The notes beneath the pieces are model-generated. The model saw nothing but the letters and a program-made list of their open reading frames with translations. It made no database searches and was not told the origin of the DNA. Below are positions 7,958-17,034 of a stretch of 40,744 bases of DNA, one piece after another. Source of the DNA: Nocardioides sp. LHD-245 (GTDB lineage Bacteria; Actinomycetota; Actinomycetes; Propionibacteriales; Nocardioidaceae); the NCBI RefSeq assembly GCF_030929495.1, contig NZ_JAVFWN010000027.1, positions 1 through 40,744 of the forward strand, written 5' to 3'. The position numbers and the translations under genes are program-made. Positions within the stretch are counted from its first letter, which is position 1. The number at the start of each line of letters is the position of its first letter.

Positions 7958-9001
7958 TCAGTCCGGGCCGCGCTGGAGCAGGCGCGGACCCTTCGCACAG
8001 GCCTTGGGTACGGCGGTGCCGGAGGTCGATGGCACCGCCAGGGAACGGGTGCTGCACAGCGGCTGCCCGAGGTTCAGGGTCAGGTCGCCGTGGAAGACGC
8101 CGTCGCGGGCGACCTTGCTCAGGTCGTTGCTGACGCCGGGGAGGAGGTCGAAGAGCACCTGGATGGCGTCGGTGTTGCGGCTCAGGGCCGTGCCGATGGC
8201 GCCGGTGCCCTTCAGCAGCTCCTGGAACGGGCCGGTCTGAGTGCGGACCAGCTCCTCGATGTTGTCAGCGGCCTCGCCGCCGTCGACGAGCAGCTGCTCG
8301 AAGTCGGCGTCGTTGTCGGCGAACTGCTGGGCCAGGGTGTCGAAGGCGCTGACGATCTGAGCCAGCTGGGCCTGGGTGGCGTTGCCGGTGCGCAGCACGG
8401 TGAGTCCGTCCACGATGAGTTGCCGGGTGCCGGGTGCGGCCGCGGTCACGGCGTTGATCAGCCGCTGCCCGCCGACCACCAGGGTGCGCAGCTCGGGAGC
8501 GAGGCCGCTGAAGGCGTCGGCCATCAGCGTCTGCACGACCTCCAGGTCGGCCGGGTCCAGGGAGCGCAGCAGCGCTGCGCTGCTGGCAAGTGCCTCGCTG
8601 ACGGTGGTCGGGACCGTGCCCGTCGCGATGGTGCTGCCCTCGCGCAGCCGGGGCTCGGCCGCGCCGGTCGGGACCAGGTCCACATAGCTCTCCCCCAACG
8701 CTGAGAGCATGCGGACCCGGGCCTCGACCTGCTGTGGGATCGGCTGGTCGTCGGTGAGGTTCAGCCGTAGTTGCACCCCGGTGGGGCTCACCGCGATCGA
8801 GGAGACCTTCCCGACCCCCACACCCCGGTAGCTCACGTCGCTGTCCTCGAACAGCCCGGCGGCGCGAGGCACCTCCACGGCGACGGTGTAGTCGTCGTCG
8901 ACCGGCGACCAGCCGATGATCTGCACGCCGATGTAGTAGAGACCGATCAGCATCCCGAACACGATCCCGGCCAGCCGCGGGACCAGTGACGTGCGGCTCA
9001 T
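7958..9001 (-). CDS. mceF: Mce family protein MceF, last substrate-binding subunit
   Basis: 347 residues, ATG overlapping the stop of mceE (ATGA). One N-terminal membrane helix (about 8-30), then an MlaD/MCE domain (about 38-115; YTVAVEVPRAAGLFEDSDVSYRGVGVGKV) and a long helical region of the type that builds the hexameric MCE needle. The C-terminus has two cysteines (PLC, KAC). The name is positional: sixth of six MCE genes after two YrbE permeases. It should sit outside the membrane and help form the channel for a hydrophobic substrate. It is the last gene of the operon; an AT-rich spacer follows. Confidence 0.92.
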   Translation of the reverse strand: MSRTSLVPRLAGIVFGMLIGLYYIGVQIIGWSPVDDDYTVAVEVPRAAGLFEDSDVSYRGVGVGKVSSIAVSPTGVQLRLNLTDDQPIPQQVEARVRMLSALGESYVDLVPTGAAEPRLREGSTIATGTVPTTVSEALASSAALLRSLDPADLEVVQTLMADAFSGLAPELRTLVVGGQRLINAVTAAAPGTRQLIVDGLTVLRTGNATQAQLAQIVSAFDTLAQQFADNDADFEQLLVDGGEAADNIEELVRTQTGPFQELLKGTGAIGTALSRNTDAIQVLFDLLPGVSNDLSKVARDGVFHGDLTLNLGQPLCSTRSLAVPSTSGTAVPKACAKGPRLLQRGPD

Positions 9002-10116
9002 GGCTGCCTCCCCTCGTCGAGACGCCCTGACTCCAGCGGACCCAGCGGTGTCATCAGCGACGTCGCCGGCGGACGGCCCGGCAGCCGGCCCGAGACGGTG
9101 CCGCTCGCGGTGGAGGGCGCCGAGCTGAAGTCGAGCTGAGCGGCGACCGACGTCCGTGCGTACCCGTAGGCGGTGACGTCGGGCACCTGGTCGGCCAGCG
9201 TGCGGATGTTCTTGATCATCGGGGTGATCAGCTCACGGGAGTCGACGATCTGCTGGACGACGGGGACCAGCCGCTTCAGTGCGCGGACGGTCTGCTTCCC
9301 GCTGCGGGCGATGATCTGGTTGCCCGCGACGGCGAACTCGTCGAGCCCCTTGAGGAGCGTGGTGAAGTCCTCGTTGAGGTCGGCGAGTACGCCGATCGCC
9401 GGGGAGATCGCCTCGATCCCGTCGACCAGGACGTCGCTGTTGTCGTCGAGCTGCTTCGAGAGCCGCGCGACCTCGTCCAGCGCCCGATCGATCGGACCCA
9501 GGCCACCGGCGAGCAGCTCCGCCGACTCCGCCATCCGGCCGAGCAGCTCCTTGATCTTCGCCTCGTTGCCGGAGAAGACGGCGTTGAGCTCCCGGGAGAT
9601 CGAGTGCAGGTCACCGACGCCGCCTCCGGTCAGCACGGTCGCGAACGCGCCCAGGGTGTCCTCCACGGTCGGCGCCGCAGCGGTGTCCTCGGCGTCGAGC
9701 TTGTCGCCGTCGCGCAGGAGCGCTCCTCCTCCCCCGCCGTCTGTCGGGCGGTGGATCTCGACGAACTGGTCGCCCAGCGGGTTGTCGAAGCGGACCTCGA
9801 CGGTCGTCCCGGTCGGGATCTCCACCTCGGAGAGGAAGCGCAGCTCGACCTCGGCGCGGTAGCCGTCGACCTTCATCGCGCCGACCTCGCCGACCACGCG
9901 AGCGCCGTCGCGGACCTCGGCGTTGGCCGGGAGGTTGAGGACGTCGTCGAAGGACGCCGTGACGCTGTAGGTCTCCGCGCTGAGGCCGCCGGGCTTCGGC
10001 ATGTCCTGCAGGCTGAGCGAGCAGCCGGACAGTGCGATCGCGGTGACGGCGATCAGCGCCGGTGCCCGCAGGGCGGGACGGCCGCGCAGGACCGTCGTCA
10101 GGTCAGTCCGTCGCAT
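8998..10116 (-). CDS. mceE: Mce family lipoprotein MceE
   Basis: 372 residues from the ATG at 10116, one base after the mceD stop; the longer open frame upstream lies inside mceD and lacks a signal sequence. Residues 1-32 are a lipoprotein signal ending in LSGC (lipidated Cys at 32), the hallmark of MceE. An MCE domain follows (about 45-125; YSVTASFDDVLNLPANAEVRDGARVVGEV), then the helical region (about 140-330). Part of the Mce importer. It overlaps mceF by four bases. Confidence 0.93.
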   Translation of the reverse strand: MRRTDLTTVLRGRPALRAPALIAVTAIALSGCSLSLQDMPKPGGLSAETYSVTASFDDVLNLPANAEVRDGARVVGEVGAMKVDGYRAEVELRFLSEVEIPTGTTVEVRFDNPLGDQFVEIHRPTDGGGGGALLRDGDKLDAEDTAAAPTVEDTLGAFATVLTGGGVGDLHSISRELNAVFSGNEAKIKELLGRMAESAELLAGGLGPIDRALDEVARLSKQLDDNSDVLVDGIEAISPAIGVLADLNEDFTTLLKGLDEFAVAGNQIIARSGKQTVRALKRLVPVVQQIVDSRELITPMIKNIRTLADQVPDVTAYGYARTSVAAQLDFSSAPSTASGTVSGRLPGRPPATSLMTPLGPLESGRLDEGRQP

Positions 10117-10117
10117 C

Positions 10118-11332
10118 TCAGCCTCCCAGTCCCGCGAGCGCCTGCCGGGTCCACGCCCCGGCATCGGGGGTGCCCTTCGGCTTGCTCAGCTCGTCGAGCC
10201 AGCGATCGGCGCCGCAGGCGACGTCGAGGACCGTGCGGTCGGCCGGGGCGGCGAGCGCCGCCGCCATCAACCGGAGCAGGCCGTCGCCACAGATCTCCGA
10301 GCGCACGCCCGCTCCCGCGACCGGGTCGAACCGAGCCCGGATCGCCTTGCCCTGCGGGGTGTCGACGACGGTGTTGCCGGCGTTGGAGACGGCGAGGGGC
10401 AGGTTCCGCATCAGCCGGGTCAGCGCCTTCTGCTGCTTGCCCACCTCACCGGCGACACCGGAGAGGCTGGTGATCGTCCCGGCCAACTGGTCCTTGTTCT
10501 CCTTCACGAAGGTGTTGAGCTCGGCTAGCAGGTCCTGCAGGTTCGTCAGCACCGCGGTCACCTGGGGCGCGTCGCCCGCCAGCGTCCCGCTCACCGACGC
10601 GAGGTTCTCGGCCAGGTTGCGGTACGTCGAGCTGACGCCCGCGGCGGCCGTGCTCAGCTCACCGAGGTCGGTCAGGCCCTCGGTGAGCGCGTCGCTGTCC
10701 GATGCCGTGGCGTCGAGGGTGGTGCCCAGGTTGTCGACCAGCTCGTGGATCGTCGAGCCCTGACCGCCCATGCTCTCGGCCACCGCGGCCAGCACGCGGG
10801 AGAGCGAGCCGTCGGCGTTGGCCCCCTCGGGCCCCATGGTGCGCGAGAACTCCTCCAGGTTGTCGATGATCTGGTCCACCGACTGCGGGACCACGGTCCG
10901 GTCCAGTCCGAGCCGGTCGCCATCGTCGAGGTGCGGACCGGAACCGCTGTAGGCAGGGGCCAGCTCGATGAAGCGGTCGTTGACGGCGTTGGGCGCCATC
11001 AGGAAGGCGCTGACGTCGGTCGGCAGCTGGTGATCGCCGCTGACCTCCAGCTCCACCTCGACGCCCTTCGACCCGGGATCGACCCGGGTCACCCGGCCCA
11101 CCGGGACGCCCAGGATCTTGACGGCATTGCCTTCGTAGACGCCCGGGGCCTCAGCGAAGGTCGCCGTCACGCGGTAGTCGTCCGGCCCCGAGGTCTGGCG
11201 CCAGACCAGCACGGCGGCCAGGAGCAGGACGAGCGCCCCGGCCACGAGGAGGAGCGCCCTCCCGCGCGGCAGCCCCGACAGCGCCGGCAGCTTCGGCAGC
11301 CTGGCCGGCCTCGGCAGTCGTCGGCGGCTCAT
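10118..11332 (-). CDS. mceD: Mce family protein MceD
   Basis: 404 residues from the ATG at 11332, which overlaps the mceC stop (ATGA); the open frame upstream runs back into mceC. The N-terminus is basic and proline-rich (RRRLPRPARLPKLP), followed by a membrane helix (about 28-46), an MCE domain (about 52-130; YRVTATFAEAPGVYEGNAVKI) and a long helical region. Near the C-terminus are paired cysteines (SEIC, DVAC). It is an extracytoplasmic subunit of the Mce complex. Confidence 0.92.
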   Translation of the reverse strand: MSRRRLPRPARLPKLPALSGLPRGRALLLVAGALVLLLAAVLVWRQTSGPDDYRVTATFAEAPGVYEGNAVKILGVPVGRVTRVDPGSKGVEVELEVSGDHQLPTDVSAFLMAPNAVNDRFIELAPAYSGSGPHLDDGDRLGLDRTVVPQSVDQIIDNLEEFSRTMGPEGANADGSLSRVLAAVAESMGGQGSTIHELVDNLGTTLDATASDSDALTEGLTDLGELSTAAAGVSSTYRNLAENLASVSGTLAGDAPQVTAVLTNLQDLLAELNTFVKENKDQLAGTITSLSGVAGEVGKQQKALTRLMRNLPLAVSNAGNTVVDTPQGKAIRARFDPVAGAGVRSEICGDGLLRLMAAALAAPADRTVLDVACGADRWLDELSKPKGTPDAGAWTRQALAGLGG

Positions 11333-12396
11333 GGACGGCACCCCACTCTCGGGTCGTTGGGCGCTGGGTAGGCGCCGGCGGCGGCGCATTGCTGGATGAC
11401 GGCGTCGGGGATCAGCCCGTTGGGGGCCACGATGTCGACGAACCGTCCGGTGCCGGTGACCCGCGCGATATTCCTGCTCAGCTGCTCCATCGCGGGGATC
11501 GCCTTGCCGAGGCTCTCGTTCTCGGTGGCCAGCGCCCGGGAGATCTGCTCCAGGTTGCGCAGCATCGGGCCGAGCTTGTCGCGGTTGACCTCGAGGATGC
11601 CGGCGATCTGCTTGCTGAGGTCGGCAGTGCCCCGCACCAGCCGGGTGATCGCGTCGCGACGCTCGTTGAGCACCGCCGCCAGCGCGTCACCCTGGGAGAC
11701 CAGGTTGACGATCACGTCGCTGCGGTCGTTGATGATCGCGATCAGCTCGCTGCCCGACGACACCAGCTCGGAGATCTTGTCGGCGTCCGCAGCGAGATTG
11801 CCCGCGAAGTCGTTGAGGCCGGTGAGTGCCTTGGCCACGGCGTCGGACGAGGACGCCGACAGCGTCTCGGTCAGCACGTCCATGGCCTGCTGCAGCTGCG
11901 GGATGTCGGTCTGGTCGAGCTGTCCCGAGACCCGGCCCAGCTCGTTGACCAGGGTCCGGCTGGCGAAGGTGCGCTCGACCGGGATCGGCTTGCTCAGCTC
12001 GCCCGATCCCGCCGGCTCGAGCTCCACGAACTGCGCCCCGAGCGGGTTGAGCACCTTGACCCGGGCGGCGGTGTCATCGCCGAGGTCGACGTCACTGTTG
12101 ACCTCGAAGTCGATCCGGACCCGGTCGTCCTCCAGGACGATGCCGGTCACCTTGCCGACCCGGACGCCTCGGACCTGCACGGTCTCTCCCCCGGTCAGGC
12201 CGGAGGCGCTGGTGAAGTAGGCGGAGTAGTCGTCCTTGCTGGTGAGGAACGGCAGCCGGGTCAGGTTCAGCCCGAGGAGGACCAGCACCAGCAGCACCGC
12301 CGCCGCGATCGCGGCCACCTTGAGCGGGTCCCGGTCCGAGACCCGCCAGTCGTCGAGGTCGAAGTCGCGCACCTTCTTCAGGATCGACGGGGTCAT
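11329..12396 (-). CDS. mceC: Mce family protein MceC
   Basis: 355 residues from the ATG at 12396, in ATGA overlap with mceB; the open frame upstream is a shadow of mceB. Short cytoplasmic start (DFDLDDWRVSDRDPLK), one membrane helix (about 27-46), an MCE domain (about 55-130; YSAYFTSASGLTGGETVQVRG), then a long heptad-like helical region. It ends with two cysteines (QQC, VGC). Subunit of the substrate-binding/channel hexamer of the Mce importer. Confidence 0.92.
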   Translation of the reverse strand: MTPSILKKVRDFDLDDWRVSDRDPLKVAAIAAAVLLVLVLLGLNLTRLPFLTSKDDYSAYFTSASGLTGGETVQVRGVRVGKVTGIVLEDDRVRIDFEVNSDVDLGDDTAARVKVLNPLGAQFVELEPAGSGELSKPIPVERTFASRTLVNELGRVSGQLDQTDIPQLQQAMDVLTETLSASSSDAVAKALTGLNDFAGNLAADADKISELVSSGSELIAIINDRSDVIVNLVSQGDALAAVLNERRDAITRLVRGTADLSKQIAGILEVNRDKLGPMLRNLEQISRALATENESLGKAIPAMEQLSRNIARVTGTGRFVDIVAPNGLIPDAVIQQCAAAGAYPAPNDPRVGCRP

Positions 12397-13481
12397 CGGC
12401 ACACCTTTCCGGCCCGGGCGGGATCGCCGACCTGGCCCGAGGGCAGCTCGAGGCCGACCGGATCCTGGGGAGCCGGCAGGCCGGGGACGAGGGACAGGTT
12501 GAGCCGACCCGTCGCCCGGAGGTCGAGGTTGCAGAGGTAGACCTTCACGAACGAGCCCGAGTCCATGATCCGGTTGAGGTTGTCGACCAAGTCCGGGATG
12601 TCCCGCATCAGGTCGACGATCGCGCCGGAGCTCTTGGTCAGCACCGCGGAGGCCTCGGCGACGCCGTCGATGCCCTTGTTGATCGCGTCGGTCGACTCGC
12701 GGGTCAGTGCTGACGCGTCCTCCCCGAACCGGGCCAGGCCGTCGATGGTCGAGGCGAGCACCGCGCGCTGGTCGCTCAGGGTCCCGACCACGGAGCCGAA
12801 GTCGTCGATCATGCTGCCGAGCGCCTCCCCCTGCCCGTTGACGCTTGTGAGCAGGTCGGCGAGGCTCGTGATCACCGTGGAGATCACCTCCTTGCGTCCC
12901 GCGAGGTGCGTGGTGATCGTGCCGACCTGCTCGACCAGGTTGGCCACCGTGCCGGACTCGCCCTGGAAGATGGCGACGATCGAGGCGGTCAGCTGGTTGA
13001 CCTGCTCGGGGTCCAGCGCGTCGAAGAGCGGCTGGAAGCCGTCGAAGACCGCGGTGAGATCGACCGCCGGCAGGCTCTGCGACTCCGGGAGGGTGCCGCC
13101 CGGACGCAGCCGCTGCGCGGGCGCGCCCTCCGGCGGCACCAGGGCGAGATAGCGGCTGCCGATCAGGTTCGCGTAGCGGACCGCGGTGCGGGTGTTGGTG
13201 TGCAGCGCATGACCGCCGCTGACCACGAAGGAGACCTCGACGTCCTTGCCGCGCAGCTCGACGCCGGTCACCTTGCCGACCTCGAGGCCGGCGACGGTGA
13301 CGTCGTCCCCCGACCGCAGGCCGGCGGCGTTGGCGAGCCGCGCATGGTACTCCTCGCCGTTGCGCTGGCCCAGGTCGAGCACCGACATCACCACGAAGAC
13401 GGTGAGGAGCACCGAGACCGCGACGAACACGGCCACCGAGGCCAGCAGCCGCCCGGCACGGACGGGCCGGGTGCTGGTCAT
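12393..13481 (-). CDS. mceB: Mce family protein MceB
   Basis: 362 residues, ATG in ATGA overlap with mceA. N-terminal helix (about 9-32; LLASVAVFVAVSVLLTVFVV), MCE domain (about 38-115; YHARLANAAGLRSGDDVTVAG), a helical region, and C-terminal cysteines (YLCN near the start of the tail, KVCR at the end). The tail segment LPAPQDPVGLELPSGQ is typical of actinobacterial MceB-type C-termini as I recall them. Subunit of the Mce importer. Confidence 0.92.
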   Translation of the reverse strand: MTSTRPVRAGRLLASVAVFVAVSVLLTVFVVMSVLDLGQRNGEEYHARLANAAGLRSGDDVTVAGLEVGKVTGVELRGKDVEVSFVVSGGHALHTNTRTAVRYANLIGSRYLALVPPEGAPAQRLRPGGTLPESQSLPAVDLTAVFDGFQPLFDALDPEQVNQLTASIVAIFQGESGTVANLVEQVGTITTHLAGRKEVISTVITSLADLLTSVNGQGEALGSMIDDFGSVVGTLSDQRAVLASTIDGLARFGEDASALTRESTDAINKGIDGVAEASAVLTKSSGAIVDLMRDIPDLVDNLNRIMDSGSFVKVYLCNLDLRATGRLNLSLVPGLPAPQDPVGLELPSGQVGDPARAGKVCR

Positions 13482-14650
13482 GGGGTGCTCCCGTCGGTCG
13501 AGCCGCCGGAACGACGGCTGAACGAGCAGAGCGGCTCCGGGCAGCTCTGATAGGTCGATGGGTTGGCGAAGCCGGGACGGACCGCCTCGTTGAGCAGCCG
13601 GGCGAGCTGATCGGCGTCGCCACCGGCGGTCATGGCCAGCACCAGGTCGGCGGGGTTGCGCACCGAGAGCGCGGCCATCCGGATGTCGGGCATCCCGTCG
13701 GCCAGCGCAGGCGCCCAGGTGGAGGCCCAGCTGTCGATGCCTTTGAGCATCTTGGTGATGACGTCGGGGCCCTGCGAGAGCGCTGCGAGCAGCGCGACCG
13801 CGCCGTCCACGGAGTCGGCGTAGGCGTCCATCGTGCTGCGCAGCAGCGCTGCGGACGTGGTGGACAGCTTGGCGCCGTTGCTCACCAGGGAGCGGAACGA
13901 GTCGGCGTTCTCACGCACGGTCGTCGCGGTGGTCGACGCGTTCTCGATCAGCGAGAGGAACTCGGGAGTGATCTCGTTGAGGCCACCCGCGAAGGTGGCC
14001 AGCTCGCCGAGGTTCTCGACCAGCGTCGGCCACAGCGGCAGCATGATGCCGAGGTAGTCGTTGGTGGCCACCAGGGTCTTGCCGAGTTCCGCGCCCTGTC
14101 CCTGCAGCGCCGTGGCCAGGCCGGACAGGCCGGCGTTCAGGCGGGCGGGGCTGACCTCCTTGAGCACGTCGTTGAGGGCGACGAAGGTGCCCTGGAGCGA
14201 GGGGTTCCGTGAGGCGTCGTACGCCGGGACGACGGCGTCTTCGGGCAGGCCCTCCGGGCCGCCGTCGTCGGTGGCGAGCAGCTGGACGTACTGGTTGCCG
14301 AAGATGGAGATCGGCCCGACCGTCGCGACGACGTCGCGGGGCAGCTTGTCCAGCCACTTGCGGTCGATCCGGACCCGGACCTCGGGCATCTCCCCCGCCT
14401 CGTCGCCGGACCCGCTCCGGGCACCCTCGACGACGGTGCCGATGCGCACGTCGCGGTAGGTCACCGGGCTGTCGACGGCCACGACCGAGCTGGCAGGCGG
14501 GAGCTGGACCCGCAGCACCGGCGCGCCCGAGAACGCCCCGCCGAACTGGGCGAACACCAGCCCACCGACCGTCAGCACGACCACCGTGAAGAGGACGCCG
14601 AGCCGGGCCAGGACCCGGGGGTTGCGGTAGAGCGCATAGATGTCCGACAT
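13478..14650 (-). CDS. mceA: Mce family protein MceA
   Basis: 390 residues, ATG directly abutting the yrbEB stop. One membrane helix (about 17-38), then an MCE domain (about 45-140; LRVQLPPASSVVAVDSPVTYRD), interrupted by an acidic segment (SGSGDEAGEMPE), then a helical region. C-terminal cysteines (SCPEPLC) precede a Ser/Gly-rich tail. It is the first of six MCE proteins, hence MceA by position. Together, six MCE chains probably form one heteromeric tube that carries a lipid-like substrate toward the YrbE permease. Confidence 0.92.
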   Translation of the reverse strand: MSDIYALYRNPRVLARLGVLFTVVVLTVGGLVFAQFGGAFSGAPVLRVQLPPASSVVAVDSPVTYRDVRIGTVVEGARSGSGDEAGEMPEVRVRIDRKWLDKLPRDVVATVGPISIFGNQYVQLLATDDGGPEGLPEDAVVPAYDASRNPSLQGTFVALNDVLKEVSPARLNAGLSGLATALQGQGAELGKTLVATNDYLGIMLPLWPTLVENLGELATFAGGLNEITPEFLSLIENASTTATTVRENADSFRSLVSNGAKLSTTSAALLRSTMDAYADSVDGAVALLAALSQGPDVITKMLKGIDSWASTWAPALADGMPDIRMAALSVRNPADLVLAMTAGGDADQLARLLNEAVRPGFANPSTYQSCPEPLCSFSRRSGGSTDGSTP

Positions 14651-15511
14651 CTAGATCCGCACCCCCGTCGAGGTGCCCCAGAACAGCAGCGTCATCAGCA
14701 TGTCGGCCACCGCGATGGTCACGATGCTGGCCCGGATCGCCCGGCCCGACGCGACCCCCACGCCCTCCGGGCCGCCCTCGGCGGTGAAGCCGTAGAAGCA
14801 GTGGATGAAGGTGATCATCAGGGCCAGGACCACGACTTTGAGCACGGACAGGAACACGTCCCCGGGATCGAGGAACAGGAAGAAGTAGTGGTCGTAGGTG
14901 CCGGTGCCCTGGCCGGCGATGAGCTGGACCGTGAGCTTCGAGGCGAAGTACGCGCCGGAGAGGGTGACCAGGTAGAGCGGCACCACGAAGATGCTGACCG
15001 CGATCAGCCGGGTGGTCACGAGGTACTCCATGCTGGAGACCGCCATCGTGTCCATGGCGTCGATCTCGCCGCTGATGCGCATCGCACCGAGCTGCGCGGT
15101 GAAGCGGCAGCCCATCTGGGCAGCGAGCCCGAAGGCAGTGATCAGCGGGGCCAGCTCGCGCGTGTTGCCGACCGCGGCGACCAGGCCCGAGAGCGGCGCC
15201 AGACCGACGATGCTGAGGCCCTCCATCCCCTCCAGACCGAGCTGGACGCCGATCACGGCGGACAGCAGCGCGGACACGAACACCGTGCTCGCCGCGACCG
15301 TGAGCAGGCCCTTGCCGAAGGCGATCTCGGCGAGCAGCCGCCACACCTCGTGGCGGTAGCGCCGCAGGGCCATCGGGATCGTGACGACGGCATGGATGCA
15401 GAAGAGCAGCATGGTGCCCTGGCGGCGCAGGTTGCCGGTGAACGCACGCACGAGCATCCCGCCCCAGCGTGGGCCGGTGCGCGGCAGCAAGGAGGTCGCC
15501 ATCGCCCTCAC
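14651..15511 (-). CDS. yrbEB: YrbE-type permease, second copy (YrbEB)
   Basis: 286 residues; GTG at 15511 in GTGA overlap with yrbEA, with an alternative ATG at 15502. Multi-helix inner-membrane permease of the MlaE/YrbE family. The conserved segment GEIDAM (about residue 145) matches the E-x-DA signature of MlaE-type permeases. With YrbEA it forms the transmembrane part of an importer energised by MceG. The paralog upstream has EIAAM at the same place, so the two half-permeases are asymmetric. Confidence 0.93.
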   Translation of the reverse strand: MRAMATSLLPRTGPRWGGMLVRAFTGNLRRQGTMLLFCIHAVVTIPMALRRYRHEVWRLLAEIAFGKGLLTVAASTVFVSALLSAVIGVQLGLEGMEGLSIVGLAPLSGLVAAVGNTRELAPLITAFGLAAQMGCRFTAQLGAMRISGEIDAMDTMAVSSMEYLVTTRLIAVSIFVVPLYLVTLSGAYFASKLTVQLIAGQGTGTYDHYFFLFLDPGDVFLSVLKVVVLALMITFIHCFYGFTAEGGPEGVGVASGRAIRASIVTIAVADMLMTLLFWGTSTGVRI

Positions 15512-16305
15512 CCCACTCTCGGTGGCGCGGCCAGCAGGAAGATCTGGCTCACGACGAGGTTGATGACGAACAGCAGGACGCCGGTGAGGACCACCGACCG
15601 GTTGACCGCGTCACCGACCCCCGCTGGTCCGTGCTGGGCGTTGAGGCCCTGGTACGACGCGACGAGCGCGGCCACCAGGCCGAACAGGGCTGCCTTGACG
15701 GTCGACTCGATCAGGTCGGCCGGCTGGGAGAACGCACTGAACGAGTGCAGGAAGCCGCCCGCCGTGCTGTTGAGCAGATAGACCGCCGAGAGGTACCCGC
15801 TGATGATGCCAACGAAGGCGACCACGCCGTTGAGCAGGACGCTCACCAGCATCGTGGCCAGGATCCGCGGCGCGACCAGGCGCTCCAGCGGGTCGACCGC
15901 CATCACCCGCATCGCCGCGATCTCGCTGCGGATCGCGCGGGAGCCCAGGTCGGCGCAGATCGCCGAGCCACCGGCCCCCGCGAGCACGATGCCGCTGATG
16001 ATCGGCGCCGCCTGCCGCACCGTGCCGACCGAGTTGACGCCACCGACCAGGGACGCCGCGCCGACCTGGCTGGTCAGACCGCCGACGGTCAGCACCAGCA
16101 CCAGCCCGAACGGGATCGCGATCAGGATCGTGGGGAGCAGTGCCACCGACGCGAGGAACCGGGTCTGGAGCAGGAACTCCCACCAGGAGAAGCGGCGGCG
16201 GACCAGCGCGCGCACGGTGACGGTGCACGAGTCCACGAACATGGCGACCATGCCGCCGAAGCTGCGTGCGCTCTCACCGAGCGCGGGGAGCGACCCATTC
16301 CTCAC
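15508..16305 (-). CDS. yrbEA: YrbE-type permease, first copy (YrbEA)
   Basis: 265 residues, GTG start in GTGA overlap with the end of the Mas gene. MlaE-family permease: an amphipathic N-terminus, then about five to six hydrophobic segments, with the family features GGVNSVGTVRQAAP and AGAGGSAICADLGSR preceding SEIAAM, and DPLERLVAPRILA after it. It pairs with YrbEB. Position directly before yrbEB and the six mce genes is the standard actinobacterial order. Confidence 0.93.
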   Translation of the reverse strand: MRNGSLPALGESARSFGGMVAMFVDSCTVTVRALVRRRFSWWEFLLQTRFLASVALLPTILIAIPFGLVLVLTVGGLTSQVGAASLVGGVNSVGTVRQAAPIISGIVLAGAGGSAICADLGSRAIRSEIAAMRVMAVDPLERLVAPRILATMLVSVLLNGVVAFVGIISGYLSAVYLLNSTAGGFLHSFSAFSQPADLIESTVKAALFGLVAALVASYQGLNAQHGPAGVGDAVNRSVVLTGVLLFVINLVVSQIFLLAAPPRVG

Positions 16306-16961
16306 AGCAGGTCCACGCTGTCGAGGAGCCAGGTGTCGCCGTGGCGGACCAGGTGCAGGCGCAGGCGGCTCGCCTGGCTGGTGGCCTCCTCGCTCTGCTT
16401 GCTGCTCGCCGACTGGTCGGCGAACACCAGCACCGTGGCCAGGTCGCCGTCGACCTTCTGGACCGCGGCGTCGACGACGGTGCCGGTGGCGGAGGCCTCC
16501 AGCTGGGTGAATACCGGGGCGAGCGTCTTGTTGGTCTCGGCGAACTTCTGCTGGAAGGCGTCGGTGGTGCCCTGCTCCAGCAGCTGCTGCTGGGCCTCGA
16601 GGTCGCGGTAGTCGTAGGTCGTCAGGGCGACAGCCAGGTCCTGGGCCTGCTGGAGCACCTCAGCCCGGTCCGACTGCGCCGTCGCCAGGCGGTCGACCTC
16701 GGCGCGGCTGTCGTCGAGCCGGAACCAGAGGTAGCCGACGGCGGCGACGAGCAGCAGGACGAGCAGGACCACCGCCACCAGCGGGGTCCTCCGGCCGAAC
16801 CGGGAGGCCGTCGGCGGCTCGACCGGTGGGTTCCCGTCGGCGCCGTCCGACGCCGTGCTCTCGGAGGCGGGCGCGGCCGAGGCGTCGGTCTCCTCGACCG
16901 CCTCCTCGGCAGCGGGCTTGCTGGTGACCAGCCGCTTCTTGGTGATGACGCTCGTAGACAT
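16302..16961 (-). CDS. Mce-associated membrane protein (Mas)
   Basis: 219 residues from the ATG at 16961 (GGGAGAG upstream); an in-frame ATG at 16988 lacks a ribosome binding site. Cytoplasmic N-terminus of about 58 residues, Ala/Glu/Ser-rich and probably disordered, one membrane helix (about 60-81), then an extracytoplasmic domain with the NTF2-like look of Mas proteins (helical stretch rich in Q and E, then VDAAVQKVDGDLATVLVFADQ). Mas proteins are thought to stabilise or assist Mce complexes. Here the gene lies between mceG and yrbEA; in mycobacterial mce operons mas genes usually follow mceF, so the place is uncommon. Confidence 0.85.
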   Translation of the reverse strand: MSTSVITKKRLVTSKPAAEEAVEETDASAAPASESTASDGADGNPPVEPPTASRFGRRTPLVAVVLLVLLLVAAVGYLWFRLDDSRAEVDRLATAQSDRAEVLQQAQDLAVALTTYDYRDLEAQQQLLEQGTTDAFQQKFAETNKTLAPVFTQLEASATGTVVDAAVQKVDGDLATVLVFADQSASSKQSEEATSQASRLRLHLVRHGDTWLLDSVDLL

Positions 16962-17034
16962 GGCTCTCCCTTGGGGTCGACGGAACATCGAAGGACGCGC
17001 TGCGATCGGGGCAGCGCCGGTCGCAGTGCTGCGA

